A stretch of 10,289 nt of DNA from JACMLD01 sp036500065 (lineage in GTDB: Bacteria; Bacteroidota; Bacteroidia; Chitinophagales; Chitinophagaceae): the NCBI GenBank assembly GCA_036500065.1, contig DASYCT010000572.1:1-10289 (forward strand). The letters are read 5' to 3'. Shown piece after piece: positions 1 through 7,232 of this stretch; the first letter of the stretch is position 1, and each line of letters opens with the position of its first letter. The notes under the pieces were generated by a model. It did not search any database, was not told the DNA's origin, and saw only the letters and a program-made list of their open reading frames with translations. The position numbers and the translations under genes were made by a program.

Positions 1-166
1 CAACCGTTTTTTCGGGAAAGGCAAGAGAAAGATTACCCATGACCACGGACCTGCGATAACGAACCACAAAACAAAGAAGAAAGTAAAGCAAATCAGACAG
101 CAGGTACAGCACGCGCAACGGCAGCAGTGAAATAGTATAAAGGATTCCGAAAACGATATAATACAT
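1..166 (-). CDS. Lipid A / lysophospholipid acyltransferase family protein (N-terminal fragment)
   Basis: The first 55 codons of a minus-strand gene run off the left edge. The ATG is at 166-164. The translation starts MYYIVFGILYTISLLPLRVL and continues with a second hydrophobic stretch, then YRRSVVMGNLSLAFPEKT. A membrane-anchoring N-terminal helix followed by 'VxxNLxxAFPEK' is characteristic of the LpxL/HtrB-like acyltransferases of Bacteroidota, which transfer an acyl chain to lipid A or a related lysophospholipid at the inner membrane. The catalytic HX4D motif would lie further on, outside the window, so activity cannot be judged. The gene starts 40 bp after the nadB stop in the same direction and is probably co-transcribed with it. 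The family call rests on the N-terminal pattern only. Confidence 0.75.
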   Translation of the reverse strand, partial: MYYIVFGILYTISLLPLRVLYLLSDLLYFLLCFVVRYRRSVVMGNLSLAFPEKTV

Positions 167-206
167 ACTCAACAGTTCTGCCTGCAAATATACGAAGGAT
201 GGGAAG

Positions 207-1808
207 TTACCATACAATGTTCTCCACCTTGCTGCTCTTATACGGGTAATCGGTATTAAAATGCAGTCCCCTGCTTTCATGCCGGAACTGAGCGCATTTT
301 ATTACGAGATAGGCCACTGTGATCATATTGCGCAGTTCGCAAAGTTGTGGTGATACGGTAGTGGTTTCATACAATTGCTCCGTCTCTTCCCACAACAGGT
401 CCACCCGTTTCATGGCGCGTTGCAAACGCGTATTGGTGCGTACGATCCCCACATAATCGCTCATCAGCAATTGCAGCTCCTTCAGGCTTTGTGTGATAAG
501 GATCATTTCCCGCGGGTGCGTGGTGCCGTCGGCCTTCCAGTCGGGCAATAGCTGCTCGAAGGAAACCATATTGATCTTTTCAACCGCATCGAGATAAGCG
601 CGGTGACCGAATACCATCGCTTCCAGCAGTGAATTGCTGGCCAGCCGGTTGGCGCCGTGCAGACCCGTGCTGGCGCATTCGCCCGCGGCGTACAGGTTGC
701 GTATGGACGTCCTTCCCCATTCATCCGTTTTGATGCCGCCGCAACTGTAATGAGCGGCCGGCGCCACCGGTATCATTTGTTTGGTAACGTCGATGCCCAT
801 GCTGAGGCATTTTTCATAAATGGTCGGGAAGTGATGCAGGAATTTCTCTTTGTTCATGTGCCGGCAATCCAGGTACACATGCTCGGTACCCGTTATCTTC
901 ATTTCGCTGTCGATGGCGCGGGCCACGATATCGCGCGGGGCAAGATCCTTCCGCTCATCGTAGCGCTCCATAAAGGCTTCGCCGGTTTTGTTGCGAAGAA
1001 TGCCGCCATCGCCGCGCACGGCCTCTGTAATTAAAAACGCCTGCCCGCGGACGCCCGGTTCGTAGAGGGCAGTGGGATGAAACTGGATGAACTCCATATT
1101 CTCAATCCTTCCCTTGGCGCGGTACACCATCGACACCCCGTCACCCGTAGCGATAGACGGGTTGGTGGTAGTGCGGTATATCTGCCCGTTGCCGCCGGTG
1201 GCCAACAGGGTAATCTTTGCCAGTATTTTTTCGATATGATTGGTCTGCAGGTTGAGCGCGTACACGCCATAACATTGAATATCGGGCGTGGCCTTGGTAA
1301 TAAGATAACCAAGATGGTGCTGCGTCAGCAGGTCGATGACAAAACAATGCTTGATGATATGAATATTGGGCTGGCGCTGCACCGTATCCAGCAAAGCCCG
1401 TTCCATTTCACGACCCGTAACGTCCTTGTGATGCAGGATGCGGTTCACGCTGTGACCGCCTTCCTTGCCCAGCGCATAATCGCCGTCGGCTTCCTTATCG
1501 AACCGGGCCCCCCATTCGATCAGCTCTTTAATTCTTTCTACCCCTTCCTTTACGACGATTTCCACGACCTGCTCATTGCAAAGCCCGTCGCCGGCAACCA
1601 GCGTATCCTGGATATGTTTCTCAAAACTATCGTTCTCAAAATCGGTTACGCCCGCAATGCCGCCCTGGGCATACTTGGTATTTGTTTCATCCGCTGCCGC
1701 CTTGGTAATGACGGTAATCTTTTTATCGGGACAGGCCCTTGCCACTTTCAGCGCGTAGGTAAGCCCGGCTATACCGGAGCCTACTACTAAAAAATCGGTT
1801 TGTAGCAT
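207..1808 (-). CDS. nadB: L-aspartate oxidase
   Basis: This 533-residue flavoprotein oxidises L-aspartate to iminoaspartate, the first step of de novo NAD synthesis; iminoaspartate then goes to quinolinate synthase (NadA), which is not in the window. The N-terminus carries the FAD dinucleotide fold VVGSGIAGL (G10, G12, G15), followed by TKYAQGGIAG (about 45-53) of the flavin-contacting region. Further family landmarks are GGHSVNRILHHKD (117-129), FIQFHPTAL (H244), APRDIVARAI (R292) and APAAHYSCGGI (H353); these positions fit the catalytic residues of the E. coli enzyme closely. The C-terminal FAD segment NLYAAGECASTGLHGANRLA (371-390) and the helical tail are intact. The length is normal for the family and the start is an ATG. 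An unknown lipoprotein gene ends 7 bp upstream and an acyltransferase begins 40 bp downstream, so this looks like the middle gene of an operon. Confusion with succinate dehydrogenase SdhA is unlikely given the length and the C-terminal sequence. Confidence 0.97.
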   Translation of the reverse strand: MLQTDFLVVGSGIAGLTYALKVARACPDKKITVITKAAADETNTKYAQGGIAGVTDFENDSFEKHIQDTLVAGDGLCNEQVVEIVVKEGVERIKELIEWGARFDKEADGDYALGKEGGHSVNRILHHKDVTGREMERALLDTVQRQPNIHIIKHCFVIDLLTQHHLGYLITKATPDIQCYGVYALNLQTNHIEKILAKITLLATGGNGQIYRTTTNPSIATGDGVSMVYRAKGRIENMEFIQFHPTALYEPGVRGQAFLITEAVRGDGGILRNKTGEAFMERYDERKDLAPRDIVARAIDSEMKITGTEHVYLDCRHMNKEKFLHHFPTIYEKCLSMGIDVTKQMIPVAPAAHYSCGGIKTDEWGRTSIRNLYAAGECASTGLHGANRLASNSLLEAMVFGHRAYLDAVEKINMVSFEQLLPDWKADGTTHPREMILITQSLKELQLLMSDYVGIVRTNTRLQRAMKRVDLLWEETEQLYETTTVSPQLCELRNMITVAYLVIKCAQFRHESRGLHFNTDYPYKSSKVENIVW

Positions 1809-1815
1809 AAATACA

Positions 1816-2577
1816 TCAATATTCTATTTCCAGTTCCAGTAGTTCGGGGTGTTCAAAGGCTTCCAGCAAATCGACACTGAGCGTCGCCGTTTTATTGCCA
1901 TTACTAAGCACCGCCTTTGCATTGCTTGTTTTTTTGATGGGTTGCGGAAATGTCAGCGCCAATGTATAATTCATAGTGCCGAGCACACTGCTCAATTGTT
2001 TAAGCTGGTCCAGTTTCATATCCTGGCTAAACACACTATAGCGTTCCTTGTTTACTTTCCGGCTGTATATTCCTTTTTTTATGGAAACATCGTATACAAA
2101 AGTGAGCTGCGGCAATCCCTTGTCCCCCTGCTCCTGTGTATTGCTTCCTCCCAGGTTGCCCATGACGTTTTTCAACCCGCCCGAAATACTGCTCAGGCTT
2201 TGGTACAGCTGCGAAACCTGCTCTTCCGAGCGGAAGGGAAACAGGATATCAAATTTGCCCACGTTCTCTTTTACGTTCAGTATGACATGGATCTGCCCGT
2301 CCTGCAGGCTGGCCTTTTTATCGGCGGGAACATTCTGAGCCGTGTCAAGATAGCTTTTCAGCAGCATGATGGTGTCAAAAGGTTTGTCAAGCCCCTGTTT
2401 CTGAAGATCGGAATCGCTGGTGAAACTTTTCATCATTTCCACCATCTTGCCGATATCCGTTTTCAGCGCCAGGCTTCCGCTGCCGTCTTTGTTTATTTGC
2501 ATTTCTTCCCGGGTGTCCATGCAGGAAGCGAGTGTGAGGGGCAGCAGGAGAATAAGCCATGTCCTGATTAGGCGCAT
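1816..2577 (-). CDS. Lipoprotein of unknown function
   Basis: A 253-residue protein with a clear lipoprotein signal: positive residues R2 and R5, a leucine-rich core, and lipobox LASC with the acylated Cys at 19. It should be exported and anchored in a membrane. The mature part begins MDTREEMQINKDGSGSLALK. The 'E-x-x-I-x-x-D-G-S-G' pattern recurs at the start of several bacterial lipoproteins of beta-rich structure that lack an assigned function. The middle (about 40-75) is helical and Met/Lys-rich. Residues about 130-155 are rich in Gly/Ser/Asn and look like a loop. The C-terminal half (about 160-253) alternates polar and hydrophobic residues as expected of beta strands. No catalytic motif is visible. 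It ends 7 bp before nadB, so the two are probably co-transcribed, but nothing links it to NAD synthesis. I do not recognise a precise family. Confidence 0.85.
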   Translation of the reverse strand: MRLIRTWLILLLPLTLASCMDTREEMQINKDGSGSLALKTDIGKMVEMMKSFTSDSDLQKQGLDKPFDTIMLLKSYLDTAQNVPADKKASLQDGQIHVILNVKENVGKFDILFPFRSEEQVSQLYQSLSSISGGLKNVMGNLGGSNTQEQGDKGLPQLTFVYDVSIKKGIYSRKVNKERYSVFSQDMKLDQLKQLSSVLGTMNYTLALTFPQPIKKTSNAKAVLSNGNKTATLSVDLLEAFEHPELLELEIEY

Positions 2578-2667
2578 AAGATCATTTATTTAGGGGGGCA
2601 AGGTAGAAATTAATTCCCATCCGGACTGGTAATGTACTGTGAAACTCTGCCCGGTAGCCATAACGCA

Positions 2668-2727
2668 CACAGGGCTATAAGAGAAAAAGAGACCATTGCT
2701 GAATCTCTTTTCTCTTATAGCCCTGTG
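2668..2727 (-). terminator. Long inverted repeat, probable transcription terminator after dinB
   Basis: A 25-base arm (2668-2692, starting CACAGGGCTATAAGAG) pairs with a 24-base arm (2704-2727, ending CTTATAGCCCTGTG). The only irregularity is one extra A, and the loop is 11 bases. With small bulges the stem extends a little further on both sides (CGCA against TGCG). It lies 38 bp past the dinB stop and 91 bp before the lipoprotein start, so on the minus strand it would end the regulator-dinB transcript. The T-rich tract lies inside the stem rather than after it, so this is not a textbook intrinsic terminator. RNA-end protection or a dispersed repeat are alternatives. Confidence 0.6.
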
Positions 2728-2764
2728 CGATAAAACGCTTTATTGCGGGTGCTGTTGCTTCCCG

Positions 2765-3253
2765 TTATGCCATCGGCGCCATATCGTAGGCCTTCCACTC
2801 TTCCTTGCTGGGACCATACACGCCCGGCACTTTCAAACCGGCAAAGCGCATCAGCACCGTCATCTGTCCGCGGTGATGTGCCTGGTGAGCGATCAGCGCC
2901 CAGAGCGTAAACCCGTTTTTCCAGGATTGGCCGTACATCGGCATTTCATCTTCCAGCATGCCGTCATGCCAGTTGAGGCTCACCGCTTCCGCTACCTCGT
3001 CGGCCCCTTCTTCATAAGCGGCCATTAATTCCTTCACCGTCGCGTATTGCGTCTGGTTGGGGTGGAGGGGCAGCCCTGCCTGGGCGGGCAGCTCGGACAG
3101 GGTTTCGGTGATATGGTTGGCCAGCCGTCCCAGGCTGCGCCCGCCGGGTACCGAATGTTCCAGGCTTTCATCTGTCAGGTAGCTGAATACCTTCAGGGTG
3201 GAGGCTTTTTCGTCGCGCCAGCGTTCGAGAAAATCATTGATTGTGCGTATCAT
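2765..3253 (-). CDS. DinB-family protein (putative metal-binding four-helix bundle)
   Basis: A 162-residue protein of the DinB/YfiT superfamily, whose members are four-helix bundles that bind a divalent metal through three histidines. Many are thiol transferases or damage-inducible proteins of unknown substrate. The triad is visible: H47 in RLANHITETL, and H123 and H127 in LIAHQAHHRGQM. The end of the fold, MRFAGLKVPGVYGPSKEEW, is typical of the Bacteroidota branch. I place the start at the ATG at 3253, giving MIRTINDFLERW, which begins directly in the first helix. An in-frame ATG 16 codons upstream would only add a Pro/Lys-rich, uncharacteristic extension. The gene lies 100 bp downstream of the WYL regulator in the same direction, which suggests control by it or co-transcription with it. 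The reaction cannot be named. Confidence 0.88.
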   Translation of the reverse strand: MIRTINDFLERWRDEKASTLKVFSYLTDESLEHSVPGGRSLGRLANHITETLSELPAQAGLPLHPNQTQYATVKELMAAYEEGADEVAEAVSLNWHDGMLEDEMPMYGQSWKNGFTLWALIAHQAHHRGQMTVLMRFAGLKVPGVYGPSKEEWKAYDMAPMA

Positions 3254-3353
3254 AATGGTTGTTTTTGGATGGGGAGGTTTGTTTACCCTACAAAATAACA
3301 ACCGGCGAGTGACAACCCTATGTCAGTATGTTGGCAGGAATGTAAAAAATAGT

Positions 3354-4301
3354 TTACTGGTGATGGTCCCGGAGGTCGATCACCAGCCGGGTCATGGTAT
3401 CCCGGAGTGATTCGGGGGCTACAATCGATACAGCATTGGTAAACATGAGCAGCCAGCGGCCAAACAGCTCCAGTTGGGCCGTCACAAATTTCATTTCGAC
3501 GAAGCCGTCCACCTCGTCCTGCGATACGTATCCGTAAAAGTATTTCTGTTCGCCGATATGCCGGGCCACGGTTTTACTGAACCGGATGGTTACTTCCAGC
3601 AATTCCGAACGGCAGGTTACCTGTTTTATATATTCCTGGATGGAGGGGTGTACGCTGGCGTCGTAGCGCTCTTCGCCAAGCGACATTTTCCGGATGCGTC
3701 CCAGCCGGAAATCACGATAGTCATTGCGCAACCGGCACCAGCCTATCACATGCCAGGCGGAGCCGTAATAGCAAAGCCCGATAGGCTCGATTTCACGCTG
3801 CATAACCTCTTCCTTGTACTGGGCGTAATATTCCATCGATACCACCCGGCGTTGGGCAATGGCGCGCTGAAGAGAGGAAAGATATTGCTGCGCCAGCTCT
3901 TCCGTCGGCACCCGAGACCGTACTACTTCAATATTGTCGCTTAAATTATCTACGTATTCCTTGTCGGACGAGCGCAATACCGCCTTGATTTTATAAAGAG
4001 CTGCGGCAAAATGCTGGCGGATGGAATTGTCGGTAAACTGTTCTGCCAGCTTGGAGCCGAGCAACAGGGCGCTGGCCTCTTCCTGCGTAAACATCACCGG
4101 CGGCAAACGATACCCTTCCATCACCGAATAACCGATACCGGCTTCGCCGATAATGGGGACACCGGAGCCTTCCAGCGCTTTGATGTCGCGGTAAACGGTG
4201 CGGGGACTAATCCCGAAGCGATCGGCAATTTCTTCTGCGGTCACTCTTTTCTTACTCTGCAAATGCGTAAGAATGGCATGTAAACGATCAATCCGATTCA
4301 C
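3354..4301 (-). CDS. WYL-domain helix-turn-helix transcriptional regulator (YafY/DeoR-like)
   Basis: A 315-residue DNA-binding regulator. Residues 3-57 form a winged helix-turn-helix: RIDRLHAILTHLQSKKRVTA is followed by the recognition region EIADRFGISPRTVYRDIKAL and a GYSV wing. Residues about 140-210 form the WYL ligand-sensing domain, with IEPIGLCYYGSAWHVIGWC and the conserved basic DFRLGRIRKM; the name-giving W-Y-L is W-H-V here, a common variant. The remaining C-terminal part (about 230-310) matches the WCX extension. Length and domain order are normal for the family. The start is a GTG at 4301, chosen because the protein then begins MNRIDRLHAIL as its relatives do. It sits 50 bp after ispG and upstream of dinB in the same direction. 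A regulator of this kind beside a small DinB or similar enzyme is a common arrangement, so dinB is a plausible target. The ligand is unknown. Confidence 0.93.
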   Translation of the reverse strand: MNRIDRLHAILTHLQSKKRVTAEEIADRFGISPRTVYRDIKALEGSGVPIIGEAGIGYSVMEGYRLPPVMFTQEEASALLLGSKLAEQFTDNSIRQHFAAALYKIKAVLRSSDKEYVDNLSDNIEVVRSRVPTEELAQQYLSSLQRAIAQRRVVSMEYYAQYKEEVMQREIEPIGLCYYGSAWHVIGWCRLRNDYRDFRLGRIRKMSLGEERYDASVHPSIQEYIKQVTCRSELLEVTIRFSKTVARHIGEQKYFYGYVSQDEVDGFVEMKFVTAQLELFGRWLLMFTNAVSIVAPESLRDTMTRLVIDLRDHHQ

Positions 4302-4351
4302 AGTAACGTATTAGTAAAACAAGGTTTATTTGCTGTCATTACCTGCCGCTC

Positions 4352-6427
4352 TCAGCGATAGTTCCCCATCACGCCCTCCGGTTCCGTCCATGCTTCGCTT
4401 TCTTTCAGCAGGGTAATAAGTTCTTCCACTGCAATAGCGCTATCCACGTTTCTTTTTACCACTTCCTTGCCCTTGTACAGGGTAATCTTTCCCGGTCCGC
4501 TGCCCACATAACCAAAATCGGCATCGGCCATTTCTCCCGGCCCGTTTACAATGCAACCCATGATGGCAATCTTTACTCCTTTCAGGTGGTTGGTCACCGA
4601 ACGTATCCGCGCAGTGGTTTCCTGCAGGTCAAACAGCGTACGGCCGCAACTGGGACAGGAGATGTATTCCGTCTTTGATATCCGCGTACGCGTTGCCTGT
4701 AAAATGGAGAACGACGTATTGTTGATGAACTGGTGATTGTTTTTATTTTCCAGGTACGTGCGCCCGCTCACTTTTATATTCAGTAGTTGTTTGGGGTCGT
4801 TCATCAGCCAGATACCGTCGCCCATACCATCGAGCAATAATGCGCCCGCTTCGGTGGAGAAATGGATAAGCTGTTCGTCGATACTGCTGTCATGGCTTTC
4901 TACTGCCAGCAACACCGGGCAGCCTGCCTGCCGGTTCATCAGTTCCATCATATACCTGCGCACGGATGGCATGGCATGCCGGTGCGAGGACCAGAGACAT
5001 ACTACCACGCCGGTTTCTTTCGCCAGCTTTTCTATCAACCCGTATGCTTCCGGGCCGTTGGTATCTATCGATATAAAATTAAGCAGGTCGGAATGTTCGG
5101 CCTGTTGCAGGTAAGCCTCACCCTGGAAAAGCGGGAAATATTTTTGTTTATCGGGGGCAGTGCGCCAGGTTTCCTCATCACAGATCACTTTCAGCGTGCC
5201 GGGCAGCGCAAACTCGATTATCTTTTTGCCCGTATAAATATAATCCGCCGCACCATCGCTGATCTTCCATTTATCGGTGTCCTCGTCATAGAAATAACCA
5301 ATCGCTTCGAGGTCGCGGTGGGTAATCATCAGCGATTGCATATAGTCGGCGACTACCACCGGCACATGCTTCTTGCCTATATTGCTTACTTCGATGGTAT
5401 CCCTTCTTTTATATTCAAACGGTGAATAAGGAATCTTTTCTATTGCCGGGATGGCACGTTCACTCCTGTCAACTGTCAATTGTGAACTGTCAACTTGCAG
5501 CTTGTAGCTTGCAGCTTGCGGCTCTCTTCCCTCATACCTCTTTACCAGGTCCCTGCACACCGGCACTTCAAATTCGGGGTCTTCCGTCAGCGACACACGA
5601 ATGGTATCGCCGATGCCGTCTTCCAACAGGGTGCCGATGCCAATAGCTGATTTGATGCGCCCGTCTTCGCCGTCGCCGGCTTCCGTTACCCCCAGGTGCA
5701 GCGGGTAACAGGCGTTGAATTCCCGCATCATCGTTTGCACCAGCAGGCGGTAGGCCTGTACCATCACCTGCGGGTTGCTGCTTTTCATACTCAGGACGAT
5801 GTTGTGATAACTTTCATCCCGCGCGATGCGCAGGAATTCCATCGCGCTTTCCACCATGCCGTTGGCCGTATCGCCATAGCGGCTCATGATACGGTCGCTC
5901 AGGGAGCCGTGGTTGGTGCCGATACGCATGGCGGTACCATATTCCCTGCAAATCTTTACCAACGGGGTAAAGCGTTCGCGGATGCGATCGATCTCTTCTG
6001 CGTATTCGGCGTCGGTGTATTCTATCTGTTCAAATTTTTTCTTGTCTACGTAGTTACCGGGGTTCACCCGTACTTTCTCTACTATCCGGGCCGCTATTTC
6101 CGCAGCGTTGGGGGTGAAATGAATGTCGGCCACCAGCGGGGTCGTGTACCCTCTCCTGCGCAGTTCGTTTTTTATATGCAGCAGGTTCTCCGCCTCTTTT
6201 TTGCTTGGGGCCGTGATGCGCACCAGTTCTGCCCCGGCTTCTATGCAACGGATGGACTGCTCCACGGTGGCGAGGGTGTCCATCGTGTCGGTGGTGGTCA
6301 TGGTCTGGATGCGGATGGGGTGGCCGTTTCCGAGCAGCAGGTCGCCGACTTTTACCTCCAGCGTGGGGAGTCGTTTGTAGACCGTAAGCGAAGGACAATA
6401 GAGCTGTATGGGGCTACCTGTTTTCAT
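4352..6427 (-). CDS. ispG: 4-hydroxy-3-methylbut-2-en-1-yl diphosphate synthase, long three-domain form
   Basis: IspG (GcpE) converts MEcPP to HMBPP with a [4Fe-4S] cluster, the penultimate step of the non-mevalonate isoprenoid pathway in the cytoplasm. At 691 residues this is the long A-A*-B form known from Bacteroidota, Chlamydiae and plants, against about 370 in E. coli. The N-terminal TIM barrel (about 18-295) shows GHPIRIQTMTTTDTMDT, ELVRITAPS, LVADIHFTP, KVRVNPGNY, IGTNHGSLS and GVTEAGDGEDGRIKSAIGIG. The inserted A* domain spans about 330-570. The cluster domain has CPSCGRT (C591, C594) and GCIVNGPGE (C625, E632), so all three cluster cysteines and the catalytic glutamate are present. 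Residues 303-320 come from a heptanucleotide repeat (separate entry) and lie in the linker between barrel and insert, outside the conserved core. The ATG start is preceded by a promoter-like box only 7 bp away, and the gene is probably transcribed alone. Confidence 0.97.
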   Translation of the reverse strand: MKTGSPIQLYCPSLTVYKRLPTLEVKVGDLLLGNGHPIRIQTMTTTDTMDTLATVEQSIRCIEAGAELVRITAPSKKEAENLLHIKNELRRRGYTTPLVADIHFTPNAAEIAARIVEKVRVNPGNYVDKKKFEQIEYTDAEYAEEIDRIRERFTPLVKICREYGTAMRIGTNHGSLSDRIMSRYGDTANGMVESAMEFLRIARDESYHNIVLSMKSSNPQVMVQAYRLLVQTMMREFNACYPLHLGVTEAGDGEDGRIKSAIGIGTLLEDGIGDTIRVSLTEDPEFEVPVCRDLVKRYEGREPQAASYKLQVDSSQLTVDRSERAIPAIEKIPYSPFEYKRRDTIEVSNIGKKHVPVVVADYMQSLMITHRDLEAIGYFYDEDTDKWKISDGAADYIYTGKKIIEFALPGTLKVICDEETWRTAPDKQKYFPLFQGEAYLQQAEHSDLLNFISIDTNGPEAYGLIEKLAKETGVVVCLWSSHRHAMPSVRRYMMELMNRQAGCPVLLAVESHDSSIDEQLIHFSTEAGALLLDGMGDGIWLMNDPKQLLNIKVSGRTYLENKNNHQFINNTSFSILQATRTRISKTEYISCPSCGRTLFDLQETTARIRSVTNHLKGVKIAIMGCIVNGPGEMADADFGYVGSGPGKITLYKGKEVVKRNVDSAIAVEELITLLKESEAWTEPEGVMGNYR
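5467..5522. repeat. Heptanucleotide tandem repeat (8 units) inside ispG
   Basis: Eight consecutive 7-base units can be read on the plus strand. Four are of the TGTCAAC type (TGTCAAC, TGTCAAT, TGTGAAC, TGTCAAC) and four of the TTGCAGC type (TTGCAGC, TTGTAGC, TTGCAGC, TTGCGGC). Because three units make 21 bases, the encoded protein repeats every seven residues: AASYKLQ (305-311), then VDSSQLT (312-318), then VD. The reading frame stays open and the repeat falls in the linker between the TIM barrel and the inserted domain of IspG. It resembles the short heptanucleotide tandem repeats described in cyanobacteria; I believe similar runs occur across Bacteroidota genomes, but this was not checked. 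Confidence 0.9.
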
Positions 6428-6434
6428 GTATATG

Positions 6435-6442
6435 CAAAAGTA
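6435..6442 (-). promoter_or_regulatory. Candidate Bacteroidota -7 promoter box for ispG
   Basis: On the minus strand the sequence is TACTTTTG, an exact match to the TAnnTTTG box used by the primary sigma factor of Bacteroidota. It ends 7 bp before the ispG ATG, so transcription would begin at or just before the start codon, giving a leaderless or nearly leaderless message. I see no convincing TTG/TTTG -33 box at the expected distance upstream, so the call rests on one box. Confidence 0.4.
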
Positions 6443-6563
6443 ATGATTGCGGGCTGATACGGGAGTATTGTCTAAAGCCGGGGTTGATTTGCAGGATTTT
6501 ACCGTTAAACACCGGTTGGTTGGGGTCTAAAAACACACCTCGCAATGGCATCTTTTCGCAATA

Positions 6564-7232
6564 TCACCAATCCTTTTCCGGCTTGGTGGGGGAGGGGCTC
6601 CCTTTTTGCATCTTCTCCTGGATTTCTTTTTCTTTTTGTTCCAGCGCTTTTAAGAGCTGATCCACCTGCTGTTTATTCAGCTTGCTTTGAGGTTGCTGCT
6701 GTTGTTGCTGTTGCTGTTTTTGCTGCTGCTGCTGTTGTTTATCCTGTTTCTTGTTCTTCTGGTCTTTATTATCTTTTTTGTTGTCCTTGTTCTGTTGTTC
6801 CTGCTGCTTCTTTAATTCGATCATTGCCTTTTCGAGGTTCTCCCGCGCATCGTTGTCGTTGGCATCCAACTTCAGCGATTCTTTCCAGGCATTGATGCTT
6901 TCCTGCCATTTCTTGTCTTTGGCAAGCGCTACGCCTTTGTTGTAATAAGCCTTTTCGCGCACAGCTTTATCAGTGGAATTTTCAAGCGTGTTGTCGTATG
7001 ATTGGGCAGCTTCATCGTTTTTATTGCTCCTGAACAAAGCATTGCCCATATTATAATGAGCGGTGGCGTCTTTAGGGCTTTCGCCCAGGGCCTTATTATA
7101 TTCCTGTTTGGAACCATCATAATTCTTTTGCTTATACAACTGGTTGCCCTTTCGTATGTCTATATTGGTTTTTTGTGCAAAGGCGGCGGCACAAAAAAAG
7201 CAAAGGATGGATATGAAGAGGGTGTTTTTCAG
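6564..7232 (-). CDS. batC: BatC-like periplasmic tetratricopeptide-repeat protein, CTG start
   Basis: A TPR protein of the Bat (Bacteroides aerotolerance) family. The open frame extends well upstream of the first conventional start (a TTG at 7139). Beginning at the CTG at 7232-7230 it encodes 222 residues with a clear signal peptide: K2, a hydrophobic core (TLFISILCFFCAAAFA, 4-19) and probable cleavage after AFA19 before QKTN. No ATG, GTG or TTG occurs between the upstream stop (7245-7247) and 7139, and starting at 7139 would cut the first TPR. The CTG overlaps the batB stop as CTGA, implying translational coupling. Residues about 29-132 form three TPR-like units (YKQKNYDGSKQEYNKAL; AHYNMGNALFRSNKNDEAAQSY; AYYNKGVALAKDKKWQESINAW). 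A Lys/Gln-rich linker (about 140-182) with two polyglutamine runs follows. The ending, QVDQLLKALEQKEKEIQEKM, is typical of BatC. It probably scaffolds a complex with BatB at the inner membrane; the molecular role is not established. The start codon is inference. Confidence 0.85.
   Translation of the reverse strand: MKNTLFISILCFFCAAAFAQKTNIDIRKGNQLYKQKNYDGSKQEYNKALGESPKDATAHYNMGNALFRSNKNDEAAQSYDNTLENSTDKAVREKAYYNKGVALAKDKKWQESINAWKESLKLDANDNDARENLEKAMIELKKQQEQQNKDNKKDNKDQKNKKQDKQQQQQQKQQQQQQQQPQSKLNKQQVDQLLKALEQKEKEIQEKMQKGSPSPTKPEKDW
6693..6740. repeat. CAG/CAA triplet run encoding polyglutamine in BatC
   Basis: Read on the minus strand, sixteen codons give K, six Q, K, then eight Q, in a mixture of CAG and CAA. 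The protein segment lies at about residues 165-180, in the low-complexity linker between the TPR domain and the C-terminal helix. Mixed glutamine codons lower slippage compared with a pure triplet repeat, but the run is still a plausible site of length variation between strains. Confidence 0.9.

Noticed and set aside
1077..1790. A 237-codon open frame on the plus strand opposite nadB
   Set aside because: It lies entirely antisense to an unmistakable nadB, and its translation shows no recognisable domain. It is explained by the codon bias of the real gene.
1849..2571. A 240-codon open frame on the plus strand opposite the lipoprotein gene
   Set aside because: The minus-strand frame has a lipoprotein signal and tight spacing to nadB. 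The plus-strand frame has neither a signal nor a recognisable domain.
2578..2620. TACCTTG on the minus strand as a promoter for the lipoprotein-nadB operon
   Set aside because: It is one base short of TAnnTTTG and no -33 box accompanies it, so it is not reported as a feature.
5696..6457. A 253-codon open frame on the plus strand opposite ispG
   Set aside because: It is antisense to the conserved TIM barrel of IspG, rich in His and Phe as expected for a reverse-complement shadow, and has no motif of its own.
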